Shown: piece after piece, positions 17,384 to 22,920 of the stretch
Layout: every line of letters starts with the position of its first letter
How positions within the stretch are numbered: the first letter of the stretch is position 1
Assembly: GCA_947627065.1 (NCBI GenBank)
Contig: CANQUN010000014.1
Location: 1-35,089 of the forward strand
DNA: 35,089 nt
Source: an uncultured Clostridia bacterium
GTDB lineage: Bacteria; Bacillota; Clostridia; Christensenellales; Borkfalkiaceae
Direction of reading: 5' to 3'
Notes under the pieces: model-generated
What the model was told of the DNA's origin: nothing
The model's input: the letters and a program-made list of their open reading frames with translations, nothing else
The model's database searches: none
Translations under genes and position numbers: made by a program

Positions 17384-17412
17384 ATTATAACGCAAGTATT
17401 TCGGTTTGTCAA
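17384..17412 (-). promoter_or_regulatory. consensus sigma-A promoter of lacI
   Basis: Minus-strand TTGACA (17407-17412), 17-bp spacer, TATAAT (17384-17389). Both hexamers match the consensus exactly. The predicted start is near 17377, giving a leader of about 53 nt that contains the second operator. Confidence 0.85.
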
Positions 17413-17576
17413 TAGCTTTTCAAAAAATTTTTTCTGAAAATCCAAAGACGCCGGGTAAACTCTTCCCCGCAATGCGGGACGAAAGCGGAAAATGTATGTG
17501 AAAAATGAAAGAAATTTTATTTTGCAGAATGGAAAATTTGCGATGTAAACAAGGATGAAGCATTGGCCGAAAGAGT

Positions 17577-17613
17577 AAAAAACCGGGGGCTTGCGGTGAT
17601 GCAAGTCCCCCTG
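17577..17613 (-). terminator. intrinsic terminator of the SGNH hydrolase gene
   Basis: Minus-strand stem CAGGGGGACTTGC paired with GCAAGCCCCCGG around ATCACC, followed by TTTTTT. It lies 77 bp past the stop codon and separates this gene from the lacI promoter. The 17413-17576 stretch between them is A+T-rich with no supported gene. Confidence 0.85.
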
Positions 17614-17689
17614 TTTTGATGTTGATTTTCCTTACAGTTTGTATGCGCTACATATTATATGAACCGCAACACAACAACATCTATTAGGC

Positions 17690-18922
17690 TTAGTATTGGA
17701 CGAGTTGGGCGAGGATGGACATGGCGTAGAGGCGGGAGGTGAAGTCGTTGACGTGGTTCACGCCGTTGCCTGTTACGTCTATATACTGCTTATATCTGAG
17801 CATTTCGGTACTCAGGGTGAACAGGTCGAGGGCATAGACGTCCTCGGTTTCGGCAACGAGTTTGCTGACTTGCTGCCAATACATGGCCATGTTGGCCTGC
17901 GAGTAACTGTCCGGGTTGGGGGTGAAGCATTCCATAACCACAAATTCGCAATCGGGCACGCGCTCCTTGACGCCCATGATGAGGCTCTTTATGTTTTCGA
18001 TGTACCTTTCGGGCAGGTAACCCGAGCCGAGGTCGTTGATTCCGAAATGGATGTACACGACGTCGGGTTCGTCTGCGGCCACCCTCTGTATCTGCTCGGG
18101 TGCGCAACCCCAGTCGGAAGTCATGCCGCCGAGCGCACGGTTTCTCGCTTCTACGGGCGAATCGTAGATTTCCGCAAGGCGGTCGGTGGCCATGTCGAAG
18201 AAGTTGGGCATGTACGGCGGACGGCTGAAGAAGGACGAGGATGAGCAGCCTTCGGCAACGCTGTCCCCTATTATGTCCATCTTGACGGGTTTGCCCGTTT
18301 CCAGCCGCGAGTGCAGGCGGGGCAGCACGTTTTCGTCGTAAGCGGGCATGATGGTAAGATCGACTTCTGCGGGGTTGAACACGTAACTTACGGCTACCTG
18401 ATGGCCGTAAATGAGCGTGCCCTCGGTGAAAAGCGCCTTGCCCATCATGGTGTAATCGGTGATGATATTCTCGGGCGGATAGACGTTTCTGTAAGGTGCG
18501 GGGATGTTGTTGCCGCGCAGGTTTTCGGCGGTGAGATACGGAATTTCGGAATTTGCCGTTCTCATTATCGAGTTGCCCGAGACTATGTAATCCTCATCTT
18601 CTTTATACTCGTTTTTGAAGGTGTAATCCCTTACCGAGAGCACCTTGACGGGGTTGTACTGAAGTTTGCCCTCGGCAATTCCGTTGCCGCGGTCTACCAG
18701 CATGACCGTTTCGTTGTACATGACGTTGCCCGCCCAATAAGGCGTGGTCCACTCCTCTTTGCCGAACTTGTAAACGGCGTCGTCGGGGTCGACGTAACCC
18801 GGCAGGTCTGAATCGTTGCCCGACGGGTGCTTTCCCGTGCCTCCGCCGCCGCAGGCCGCAAACGACGCGAACAGGGCGCAGAGCATGAGCGAGATTACGG
18901 TTTTACCAAATGATGATGTCAT
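17690..18922 (-). CDS. SGNH/GDSL-hydrolase lipoprotein
   Basis: A 410-residue predicted lipoprotein starting MTSSFGKTVI, with lipobox FAAC and anchored Cys at about residue 21. The N-terminal half (about 45-185) is beta-rich and carbohydrate-esterase-like. The C-terminal SGNH domain has all four blocks: block I MDIIGDSVAEG (nucleophile Ser), block II Gly in ALGGMTSDWG, block III HFGINDLG (oxyanion Asn), and block V NGVNHVNDF with the catalytic Asp/His region. This layout matches acetyl-xylan esterase-like CE2/SGNH enzymes, so de-O-acylation of a polysaccharide is likely. The frame stays open for 87 codons upstream, but the ATG ending at 18922 has GGAGGA at good spacing and starts a proper signal peptide. 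It has its own terminator, yet lies directly upstream of the glycan locus and may serve it. Confidence 0.85.
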   Translation of the reverse strand: MTSSFGKTVISLMLCALFASFAACGGGGTGKHPSGNDSDLPGYVDPDDAVYKFGKEEWTTPYWAGNVMYNETVMLVDRGNGIAEGKLQYNPVKVLSVRDYTFKNEYKEDEDYIVSGNSIMRTANSEIPYLTAENLRGNNIPAPYRNVYPPENIITDYTMMGKALFTEGTLIYGHQVAVSYVFNPAEVDLTIMPAYDENVLPRLHSRLETGKPVKMDIIGDSVAEGCSSSSFFSRPPYMPNFFDMATDRLAEIYDSPVEARNRALGGMTSDWGCAPEQIQRVAADEPDVVYIHFGINDLGSGYLPERYIENIKSLIMGVKERVPDCEFVVMECFTPNPDSYSQANMAMYWQQVSKLVAETEDVYALDLFTLSTEMLRYKQYIDVTGNGVNHVNDFTSRLYAMSILAQLVQY

Positions 18923-19078
18923 ACACTTTCCTCCATATTTTTTATTTATTTTGAAACCTTGATTGCGAGTGAATCGGTGGGTTTTTGTGAGATTTAGGGG
19001 GTTTTTGGTCGTTGCGGTGCGGGTGGCTGTGCTTTGCGTTTTGTGATTTTCGGGCGGTGATGGCAAAGGTGCCTGCGT

Positions 19079-19134
19079 TGCCCACCTCAGGCGCGTACGC
19101 GCCAGCTCCTCCTCGGGAGGAGCCATGGAAAATA
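19079..19134 (+). repeat. double-hairpin intergenic repeat, copy upstream of SGNH gene
   Basis: Same family as the cluster at 36-650: TGCCCACCTCAG, small hairpin GGCGCGTACGCGCC, large hairpin GCTCCTCCTCGGGAGGAGC, then CATGGAAAATAG. The stems carry compensating changes relative to the left-end copies (CTCCTCC/GGAGGAG instead of CCCCTCC/GGAGGGG), so base pairing is conserved. Confidence 0.85.
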
Positions 19135-19175
19135 GATATAACGGTTTCTCCTCGGGAAAAGTCATGTTGGGGACG

Positions 19176-19233
19176 TTGCCCACCTCAGGCGCATACGCGC
19201 CAGCTCCTCCTCGGGAGGAGCCATGGAAAATAG
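19176..19233 (+). repeat. double-hairpin intergenic repeat, second copy upstream of SGNH gene
   Basis: Nearly identical to the copy 97 bp to its left, with one change in the small-hairpin loop (GCGCATACGCGC). A decayed partial copy (TCTCCTCGGGAAAAGTCATG) lies between the two. Confidence 0.85.
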
Positions 19234-19438
19234 GCGTTTTTGTGAGATTTAGGGGGTTTTTGAGGTTTTAACGCTCCGTTGTACGTCTGTCCGGTCGGGT
19301 GGGGTTGCGCCGCGGGTGAGGCGTGCGTTTTTGGGTTTGTTCGGCAAGAGTACCGCCGCGGGTGAGGCGTGCGTTTTTGGGGTTTTTAACGCTTCTTTGT
19401 ACATCTGTTCGGGCGGTGATGGGGTGCCGGGGCGGTAA

Positions 19439-19987
19439 TCAGACGTGCAGGAGTTTTTTGAGTTTGTTGCCGAGGAGTATTCCGAGGATAAGTTTTATCG
19501 TGTCGGGCAGGATGAAGGGCAGCACGCACGAGGTGAGGGCCGCTGCAAAACCGATGTTCCGCCCCGCGCTGTGCGAAAAGGCGATGAACCACAGCGTTCC
19601 GAAAAGATAGACCGCCGCGAGGCCGACGACGAGGCCGACGATTTTACCGACGGGCGATTTGCCTGTGAGTTTGCCGAACAGGAACGCGCACGGCGGCACG
19701 AGCAGAAAACCCGCTATGTAACCGCCCGTGGGGCCGAACAGCGCGGGCAGACCTGCACCGAACGAGGCGAACACGGGCACGCCCGCAACGCCGAGCAAAA
19801 TGTAGGCAAAAATTGAAAAAGCCGCCTTTTTCTCACCTAAAAAACATATCGTGAAGAAAATGGCAAAGGTCTGCATGGTGAACGGGACGGCCGCGGGAAC
19901 GGTTATCTGCGAGCAGACTGCTATGAGCGCGGTGCAGACAGCGACCGCCGCGAGTTGTTTTGCCGTAATGTTTCTTTCCGCTTTCAT
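19439..19987 (-). CDS. bioY: BioY biotin transporter substrate-binding (S) component
   Basis: A 182-residue integral membrane protein with six hydrophobic segments. It is the S component of an ECF-type biotin importer that works with the shared EcfA/A'/T module, not encoded here. The family signature near the N-terminus is VPAAVPFTMQTFAIFF, and GPTGGYIAGFLLVPPCAFLFG follows near the middle. The ATG ending at 19987 starts MKAERN and fits the usual BioY N-terminus. The frame stays open a little further, to a TTG at 20023, but that would place coding sequence over the promoter. No biotin-synthesis gene is beside it, so biotin may be scavenged. A BirA-like operator lies just upstream. Confidence 0.95.
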   Translation of the reverse strand: MKAERNITAKQLAAVAVCTALIAVCSQITVPAAVPFTMQTFAIFFTICFLGEKKAAFSIFAYILLGVAGVPVFASFGAGLPALFGPTGGYIAGFLLVPPCAFLFGKLTGKSPVGKIVGLVVGLAAVYLFGTLWFIAFSHSAGRNIGFAAALTSCVLPFILPDTIKLILGILLGNKLKKLLHV

Positions 19988-19994
19988 GGCTCTT

Positions 19995-20023
19995 ATTTTA
20001 CACCATTTGCGCGGAATTGTCAA
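19995..20023 (-). promoter_or_regulatory. sigma-A promoter of bioY, almost leaderless
   Basis: Minus-strand TTGACA (20018-20023), 17-bp spacer, TAAAAT (19995-20000). The -10 ends only 7 bases before the bioY ATG, so transcription would begin at or within a base or two of the start codon and leave no room for a ribosome binding site. Confidence 0.7.
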
Positions 20024-20049
20024 CTTTTATCTTGCCAAAAAGTTTACAA
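20017..20049. promoter_or_regulatory. BirA-like biotin operator upstream of bioY
   Basis: Plus-strand half sites TTGTCAAC (20017-20024) and GTTTACAA (20042-20049) form an inverted repeat with a 17-bp gap, close to the TTGTAAAC-N16-GTTTACAA type dyad bound by BirA. The proximal half overlaps the -35 hexamer of the bioY promoter, so binding would block RNA polymerase when biotin is plentiful. Confidence 0.78.
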
Positions 20050-20417
20050 CTTTACTTGGGATTTGAGTTTTGGGTTGGGGTTTAAGGCAAACTGCCCGTC
20101 CCCTCTCGTGTTGGTTGGCGGTAGAACGCTGGGACAAGGGAATATCCGAAGCAAGACGTCAGCGGTCAAAATATCCGGCACAATCGTTGGCGGTCAAAAT
20201 ATCCGCGCAAGCCGCCGAGTTGTCGGAAGAAAATCCGACAAGGCGTTTGCGGGAGCGGGGGAAAAATCAGCCTTGCGGGGGCAAAAATCTGGCGCAAACC
20301 GTCGGGCGGATGAAAAACGACAAGGCGTCTGCGGTAGCGGAAAATAGTTCCGCTTGCGGGAAAAAAGTTTACAATTTTGGCTTTGTCGGATTGGGTGATG
20401 TCGGCGCTTGGGTGATG
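20050..20417. other. spacer between nrdR and bioY, degenerate A-rich array
   Basis: No gene is supported. From about 20150 to 20365 there is a degenerate array of short units with a (G/C)AAAAATnnSSC core, including an exact pair of GCGGTCAAAATATCCG (near 20161 and 20190) and GACAAGGCGT at 20237 and 20318. The array is bracketed by a repeat of AAAAAGTTTACAA at 20037 and 20362. Confidence 0.6.
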
Positions 20418-20432
20418 TCAGCTTTTGGCTTT
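20375..20432. repeat. tandem repeat of the nrdR 3' end
   Basis: TTTTGGCTTT occurs at 20375 in the spacer and at 20423 inside the last codons of nrdR. TTGGGTGATGTC occurs at 20391 and 20408, where the second copy includes TCA of the stop codon complement (20418-20420). Both matches are exact, with periods of 48 and 17 bp. The gene end has been copied outward. Confidence 0.75.
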
Positions 20433-20876
20433 CATCATCTTTTCGAGTTCCTTCATGAAGGTGGTTATGTCCTTGAAAGAGTGGTAGACGGACGCAAAGC
20501 GTACGTAGGCCACTTCATCGATTTCGCGAAGGCCTGCCATTACCATTTCCCCTATCTGCTTGGACGAAACTTCCTGTTCCAAACTGTTGTAAATTTCCTT
20601 TTTGATGGATTCTACAAGTTTGTCTATCTTGTACATGGGAACGGGGCGTTTTTCGCAGGCTTTGATTATGCCGTTTTTAATTTTGTTTTCATCAAACGTC
20701 TCCCTCGTGCCGCCCGACTTGATGACGAGGATGGGCGTCATTTCAATCGTTTCGTAAGTGGTAAAGCGCTTGCCGCAAGCGGTGCATTCGCGCCTGCGCC
20801 TTATGGACGAACCGTCGTCCGTAGCGCGGGAATCCACAACCTTGCTGTCGGTACAACCGCAATACATACACTTCAT
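20418..20876 (-). CDS. nrdR: transcriptional repressor NrdR
   Basis: A 152-residue repressor of ribonucleotide reductase genes that senses ATP/dATP. The zinc ribbon has C3-x2-C6 and C31-x2-C34, with the conserved RRRREC segment before the second pair. Residues 49-140 form the ATP-cone (PILVIKSGGTRETFDENKI; EVAYVRFASVYHSFKDITTF). The ATG ending at 20876 starts MKCMYCG, the canonical NrdR N-terminus, with CGGAGG upstream. The longer open frame to 20948 is not used. No nrd gene is in the window, and I could not find a clear NrdR box here. Confidence 0.97.
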   Translation of the reverse strand: MKCMYCGCTDSKVVDSRATDDGSSIRRRRECTACGKRFTTYETIEMTPILVIKSGGTRETFDENKIKNGIIKACEKRPVPMYKIDKLVESIKKEIYNSLEQEVSSKQIGEMVMAGLREIDEVAYVRFASVYHSFKDITTFMKELEKMMKAKS

Positions 20877-21033
20877 AACTGCCTCCGAAGCATTCTTTAC
20901 TATAGTATAACATATTTTTTTGTGTTTGTATATTCTTTTTGCAAACATTGTAAAAGAATAATATGAAAAAGCGAACGCATAATATTTTTATGTTGATGGT
21001 GCTTGACGTCCACGCGGGAGTGTGCGCGGTTTT

Positions 21034-21396
21034 ATGCTGATAATGATAAAGGTTCTGGTTGGCGTGTACGCGCTGTCCGTGAATGTGTACTCCTTTTTCC
21101 TCTTGAAATTTCAGCGGGACAGTTTTGAAGAGGGAGAATGCGAAAACGCCGTCCATGACGGCAAACTTTTCATAGTTGCCTTGCTGGGCGGCGCGATTGG
21201 TATTTATGCGGGAATCTTCGCTTTGCGGTACAGGCTGCACAGTATGTTTCTGATGGTGCTGATGCCCGTAATAATCGTCCTAAACGTCTATCTCTTCTTT
21301 CTCGGGTTCACGGGAGACTTTGGCCTTTACAGGGATTACACGGTGGTGCAATCTTCAATAAGTGCCCTATTTCGCACATTATCGGCCTATTCGTAG
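21034..21396 (+). CDS. DUF1294-like small membrane protein
   Basis: A 120-residue protein with four hydrophobic segments. The core DGKLFIVALLGGAIGIYAGI followed by ALRYRLHSMFLMVLMPVII resembles the DUF1294/YsdA family, where an ALLGGaiG motif precedes a basic loop. Function is unknown. The frame opens at GTG 21022; I chose ATG 21034 because GGGAG at 21016 is too close to the GTG, though its 13-base distance from this ATG is long. It is one of only two plus-strand genes in the window. Its 3' end overlaps the end of the convergent PRC-barrel gene by 10 bp. Confidence 0.75.
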   Translation: MLIMIKVLVGVYALSVNVYSFFLLKFQRDSFEEGECENAVHDGKLFIVALLGGAIGIYAGIFALRYRLHSMFLMVLMPVIIVLNVYLFFLGFTGDFGLYRDYTVVQSSISALFRTLSAYS

Positions 21397-21785
21397 TCCT
21401 CGTCGTCGAATCTCGGAAAGGGCGGAACGCCCTCTTTTGGGGGTTTTGGCGGGCAGGGTTTTGCGCCCTGCGGCGGCTCGACGGGCGGGCAATTTTGGTG
21501 CGGCGGGCAACTTGGGTGCGGCGGGCAGCCCTTTTGGGGAAAAGGCGGAGCGGCGGGCGTTTCCCTGCCCCTTGCCACGAGTATGGCGTCCTCTCCCACC
21601 TTTTCTATGCGGCAGAAGCGGATGACTTCGTCGCCTCCGCAGCCGAACATTCCGCCGCCGACGACGATGGCCGAAATGTTGCCTTCCGGCAAGGAGAAGC
21701 GGATGTCCTTGACCTTGCCGAGTTTTTTGCCGCCGTCCACTTCGATGACGTCCTTCTTTTTGAATTCGGAAAATAAAATGTCCAT
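21387..21785 (-). CDS. YlmC/YmxH-family PRC-barrel protein
   Basis: A 132-residue protein. Residues 1-80 form the PRC-barrel of the YlmC/YmxH family (FSEFKKKDVIEVDGGKKLGK; GMFGCGGDEVIRFCRIEKVGEDAILV). Homologues are conserved in Firmicutes, often near sporulation or cell-division genes; the molecular role is unknown. The last 50 residues are unusual: Pro-rich with repeated CPPxP/CPPH units (five Cys-Pro-Pro or similar repeats) and an acidic end. No ribosome binding site is visible before the ATG. The 3' end overlaps the convergent DUF1294-like gene. Confidence 0.85.
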   Translation of the reverse strand: MDILFSEFKKKDVIEVDGGKKLGKVKDIRFSLPEGNISAIVVGGGMFGCGGDEVIRFCRIEKVGEDAILVARGRETPAAPPFPQKGCPPHPSCPPHQNCPPVEPPQGAKPCPPKPPKEGVPPFPRFDDEDYE

Positions 21786-21859
21786 GCTATAATCTATGCA
21801 GGGGCCGCGGCGGGTATGCAGGCGGGGACGGTTTTTCTTTGAGATTGGCGAAGTCTTGC

Positions 21860-22010
21860 GGTTTTAATCTGTGCGATCTGCAATCTTTAAGCCGCACGGG
21901 ATAGGCTGTGCCGCTTTTATTCTGGGCAGTCTTTATCTGCGCGGATTTTTCAAGGCCTGCGGGACAGTCGGTGCCGTTCAGTCTTCAAGGCCTGCGAGGT
22001 AGTCTATGCT
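21860..22010. repeat. tandem repeats made from the 3' end of the XRE regulator gene
   Basis: The last 31 bp of the gene and its surroundings (start CAGTCTTCAAGG, end AGTCTATGC, 21979-22009) recur at about 21880-21910 as CAATCTTTAAGC to GGCTGTGC, with 21 of 31 bases equal and no gap. An overlapping copy CAAGGCCTGCG is exact at 21951 and 21986 and continues as AGTC-TGC in both. TCA at 21978-21980 is the complement of the stop codon. Confidence 0.75.
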
Positions 22011-22184
22011 CACGCCGAAGAAGCGCGACATGGATATCAACTTGGAAAGCGTCGGCTCGCATTTGCCGAGTTCCCACAGACTTATGACCGATTTGCCAAC
22101 GTCGAGTTCTTTGGCGAGTTGAATCTGCCCTATCCCCTTCTCCTTTCTCAATTCTCTCAATCTTTCGCCGAACGTTGTTTCCAT
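21978..22184 (-). CDS. XRE-family helix-turn-helix repressor
   Basis: A 68-residue single-domain regulator. FGERLRELRKEKGIGQIQLA is helix one and two, and LDVGKSVISLWELGKCEPTL is the recognition helix region. It is short for the family, with no sensor or dimerisation domain beyond GVSIDYLAGLED. It is divergent from a small membrane-protein gene, and two palindromes lie in the 88-bp space between them. The ATG ending at 22184 gives the canonical METTFGERL start; the frame is open to 22229 but that extension would cover the operator. Likely a repressor of itself and of the divergent gene. Its stop region is duplicated downstream. Confidence 0.92.
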   Translation of the reverse strand: METTFGERLRELRKEKGIGQIQLAKELDVGKSVISLWELGKCEPTLSKLISMSRFFGVSIDYLAGLED

Positions 22185-22191
22185 GTAAATA

Positions 22192-22213
22192 TTTTCCCAC
22201 TTTTGTGGGAAAA
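22192..22213. promoter_or_regulatory. operator 1 of the XRE/membrane protein pair
   Basis: Perfect 9-bp inverted repeat TTTTCCCAC-TTTT-GTGGGAAAA. It shares the TTCCCA/TGGGAA half site with operator 2. It lies between the predicted XRE transcription start and its ATG. Confidence 0.85.
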
Positions 22214-22217
22214 ATAC

Positions 22218-22246
22218 TTGACTTCCCATTATAATGGGAATATAAT
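22218..22246 (+). promoter_or_regulatory. promoter of the DUF4190-like gene, with operator 2 in the spacer
   Basis: -35 TTGACT (22218-22223), 17-bp spacer, -10 TATAAT (22241-22246). The 18-bp perfect palindrome TTCCCATTATAATGGGAA (22223-22240) fills the spacer exactly. A repressor bound there would mask the promoter. Confidence 0.85.
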
Positions 22247-22257
22247 ATATCTATCAA
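22228..22257 (-). promoter_or_regulatory. divergent promoter of the XRE regulator
   Basis: Minus-strand TTGATA (22252-22257), 18-bp spacer, TATAAT (22228-22233). The -10 lies inside the 18-bp palindrome, so the two divergent promoters overlap and share operator 2. The predicted start is near 22221. Confidence 0.65.
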
Positions 22258-22272
22258 AGAAGGAGGTGTTTT

Positions 22273-22485
22273 ATGAAGAAGTACAACACGATGAGTATCG
22301 TCGGGTTTATCCTGTCGTTTTTCATCAGCATTGTGGGCCTGATTTTGAGCATAATCGGAATGCGGCAGTGCGACGAGCGGGGCGAAGCGGGCAAGGGTCT
22401 TGCCGTTGCGGGCGTGATTATAAGCGCGCTCGGATTGCTGGCCTCGGTCATACTGATAATCGCGCCGCTGTCCTGCTTGATTTAG
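22273..22485 (+). CDS. DUF4190-like small membrane protein
   Basis: A 70-residue protein with two membrane helices (about 8-30 and 43-68) separated by a short polar loop, RQCDERGEAGKG. The pattern GFILSFFISIVGLILSIIG, a polar turn, then GLAVAGVIISALGLL matches DUF4190-type domains, whose function is unknown. AGGAGGTG lies four bases before the ATG, a very strong ribosome binding site, and a clear terminator follows. With two palindromic operators in the divergent promoter region, it is likely to be tightly repressed by the XRE protein and strongly expressed when released. Confidence 0.85.
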   Translation: MKKYNTMSIVGFILSFFISIVGLILSIIGMRQCDERGEAGKGLAVAGVIISALGLLASVILIIAPLSCLI

Positions 22486-22504
22486 CGATGTGATTGGAGA
22501 TGGG

Positions 22505-22545
22505 AAAACCCCGTAAATTGTGAGATTTACGGGGTTTTTTGTTTT
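22505..22545 (+). terminator. intrinsic terminator of the DUF4190-like gene
   Basis: AAAACCCCGTAAAT (22505-22518) pairs perfectly with ATTTACGGGGTTTT (22525-22538) around TGTGAG, followed by TTGTTTTTTT. It is 20 bp past the stop codon. Confidence 0.92.
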
Positions 22546-22920
22546 TTTGGGGTTGCCGAATGGCAAGTTTACACGGTGCCCGACGGCGGAAAAGCGAGGC
22601 AGCGGATTTGCCCACGGCGGGGAACACCGCCTTGTTTTGACCGCGGGTTGATTAAAGGCAAGTAGCCATGTTTAGCCGCGTGGAAAGCAGCCGCCGAGAG
22701 TGGCAAACGGTGAGATGAGACGGGCGTTGTGGAGTGGTTTACACGACGTACGGCAACGACTGTGCGGGTGGTTTACACGACGACACAATGACGGTGCGCG
22801 TTGCGAGGCGATTAACCAAACGCACAGAGACGTTATGGGTCGATTTACACGACTTACTCACCCACACGACGCACGGGGCGGAGTGATTTACCAAATGCGC
22901 AGAAACGGAACGGGTGAAAA
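22546..22920. repeat. spacer downstream of pgi with about 40-bp degenerate tandem repeats
   Basis: No gene is supported. From about 22730 to 22920 there are five degenerate units of about 30-45 bp, each with a G-rich start and a core like GTGGTTTACACGACG. The exact 14-mer GGTTTACACGACG(t/a) occurs at 22737 and 22772, with variants GATTAACCAAACG, GATTTACACGACT and GATTTACCAAATG further on. The last unit runs up to the pgi stop codon at 22921. The left part (22546-22730) shows nothing I recognise. Confidence 0.65.

Larger units (their letters stand above)
18923..19438. other. spacer between bioY and the SGNH gene, filled with repeats
   Basis: No gene is supported. It holds a 27-bp exact direct repeat (starting at 18981 and 19236, read GTTTTTGTGAGATTTAGGGG and on) that brackets two copies of the double-hairpin repeat. 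It also holds a 28-bp exact repeat with 46-bp period at 19308 and 19354 (CGCCGCGGGTGAGGCGTGCG and on), a diverged repeat TTTTAACGCTyCkTTGTACrTCTG at 19266 and 19384, and a 19-bp repeat of GGGCGGTrAT reaching the bioY stop codon. Confidence 0.75.

Noticed and set aside
17335-17604. An 89-codon minus-strand frame upstream of lacI
   Set aside because: It runs across a terminator, the consensus lacI promoter and the operator, and has no recognisable domain.
18923-19183. An 87-codon N-terminal extension of the SGNH lipoprotein
   Set aside because: It translates the double-hairpin repeat and would bury the lipoprotein signal peptide. The ATG at 18922 has GGAGGA upstream.
20150-20370. CRISPR array in the nrdR-bioY spacer
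   Set aside because: Units are degenerate and unequal, there are no identical repeats with unique spacers of fixed length, and no cas genes are present.
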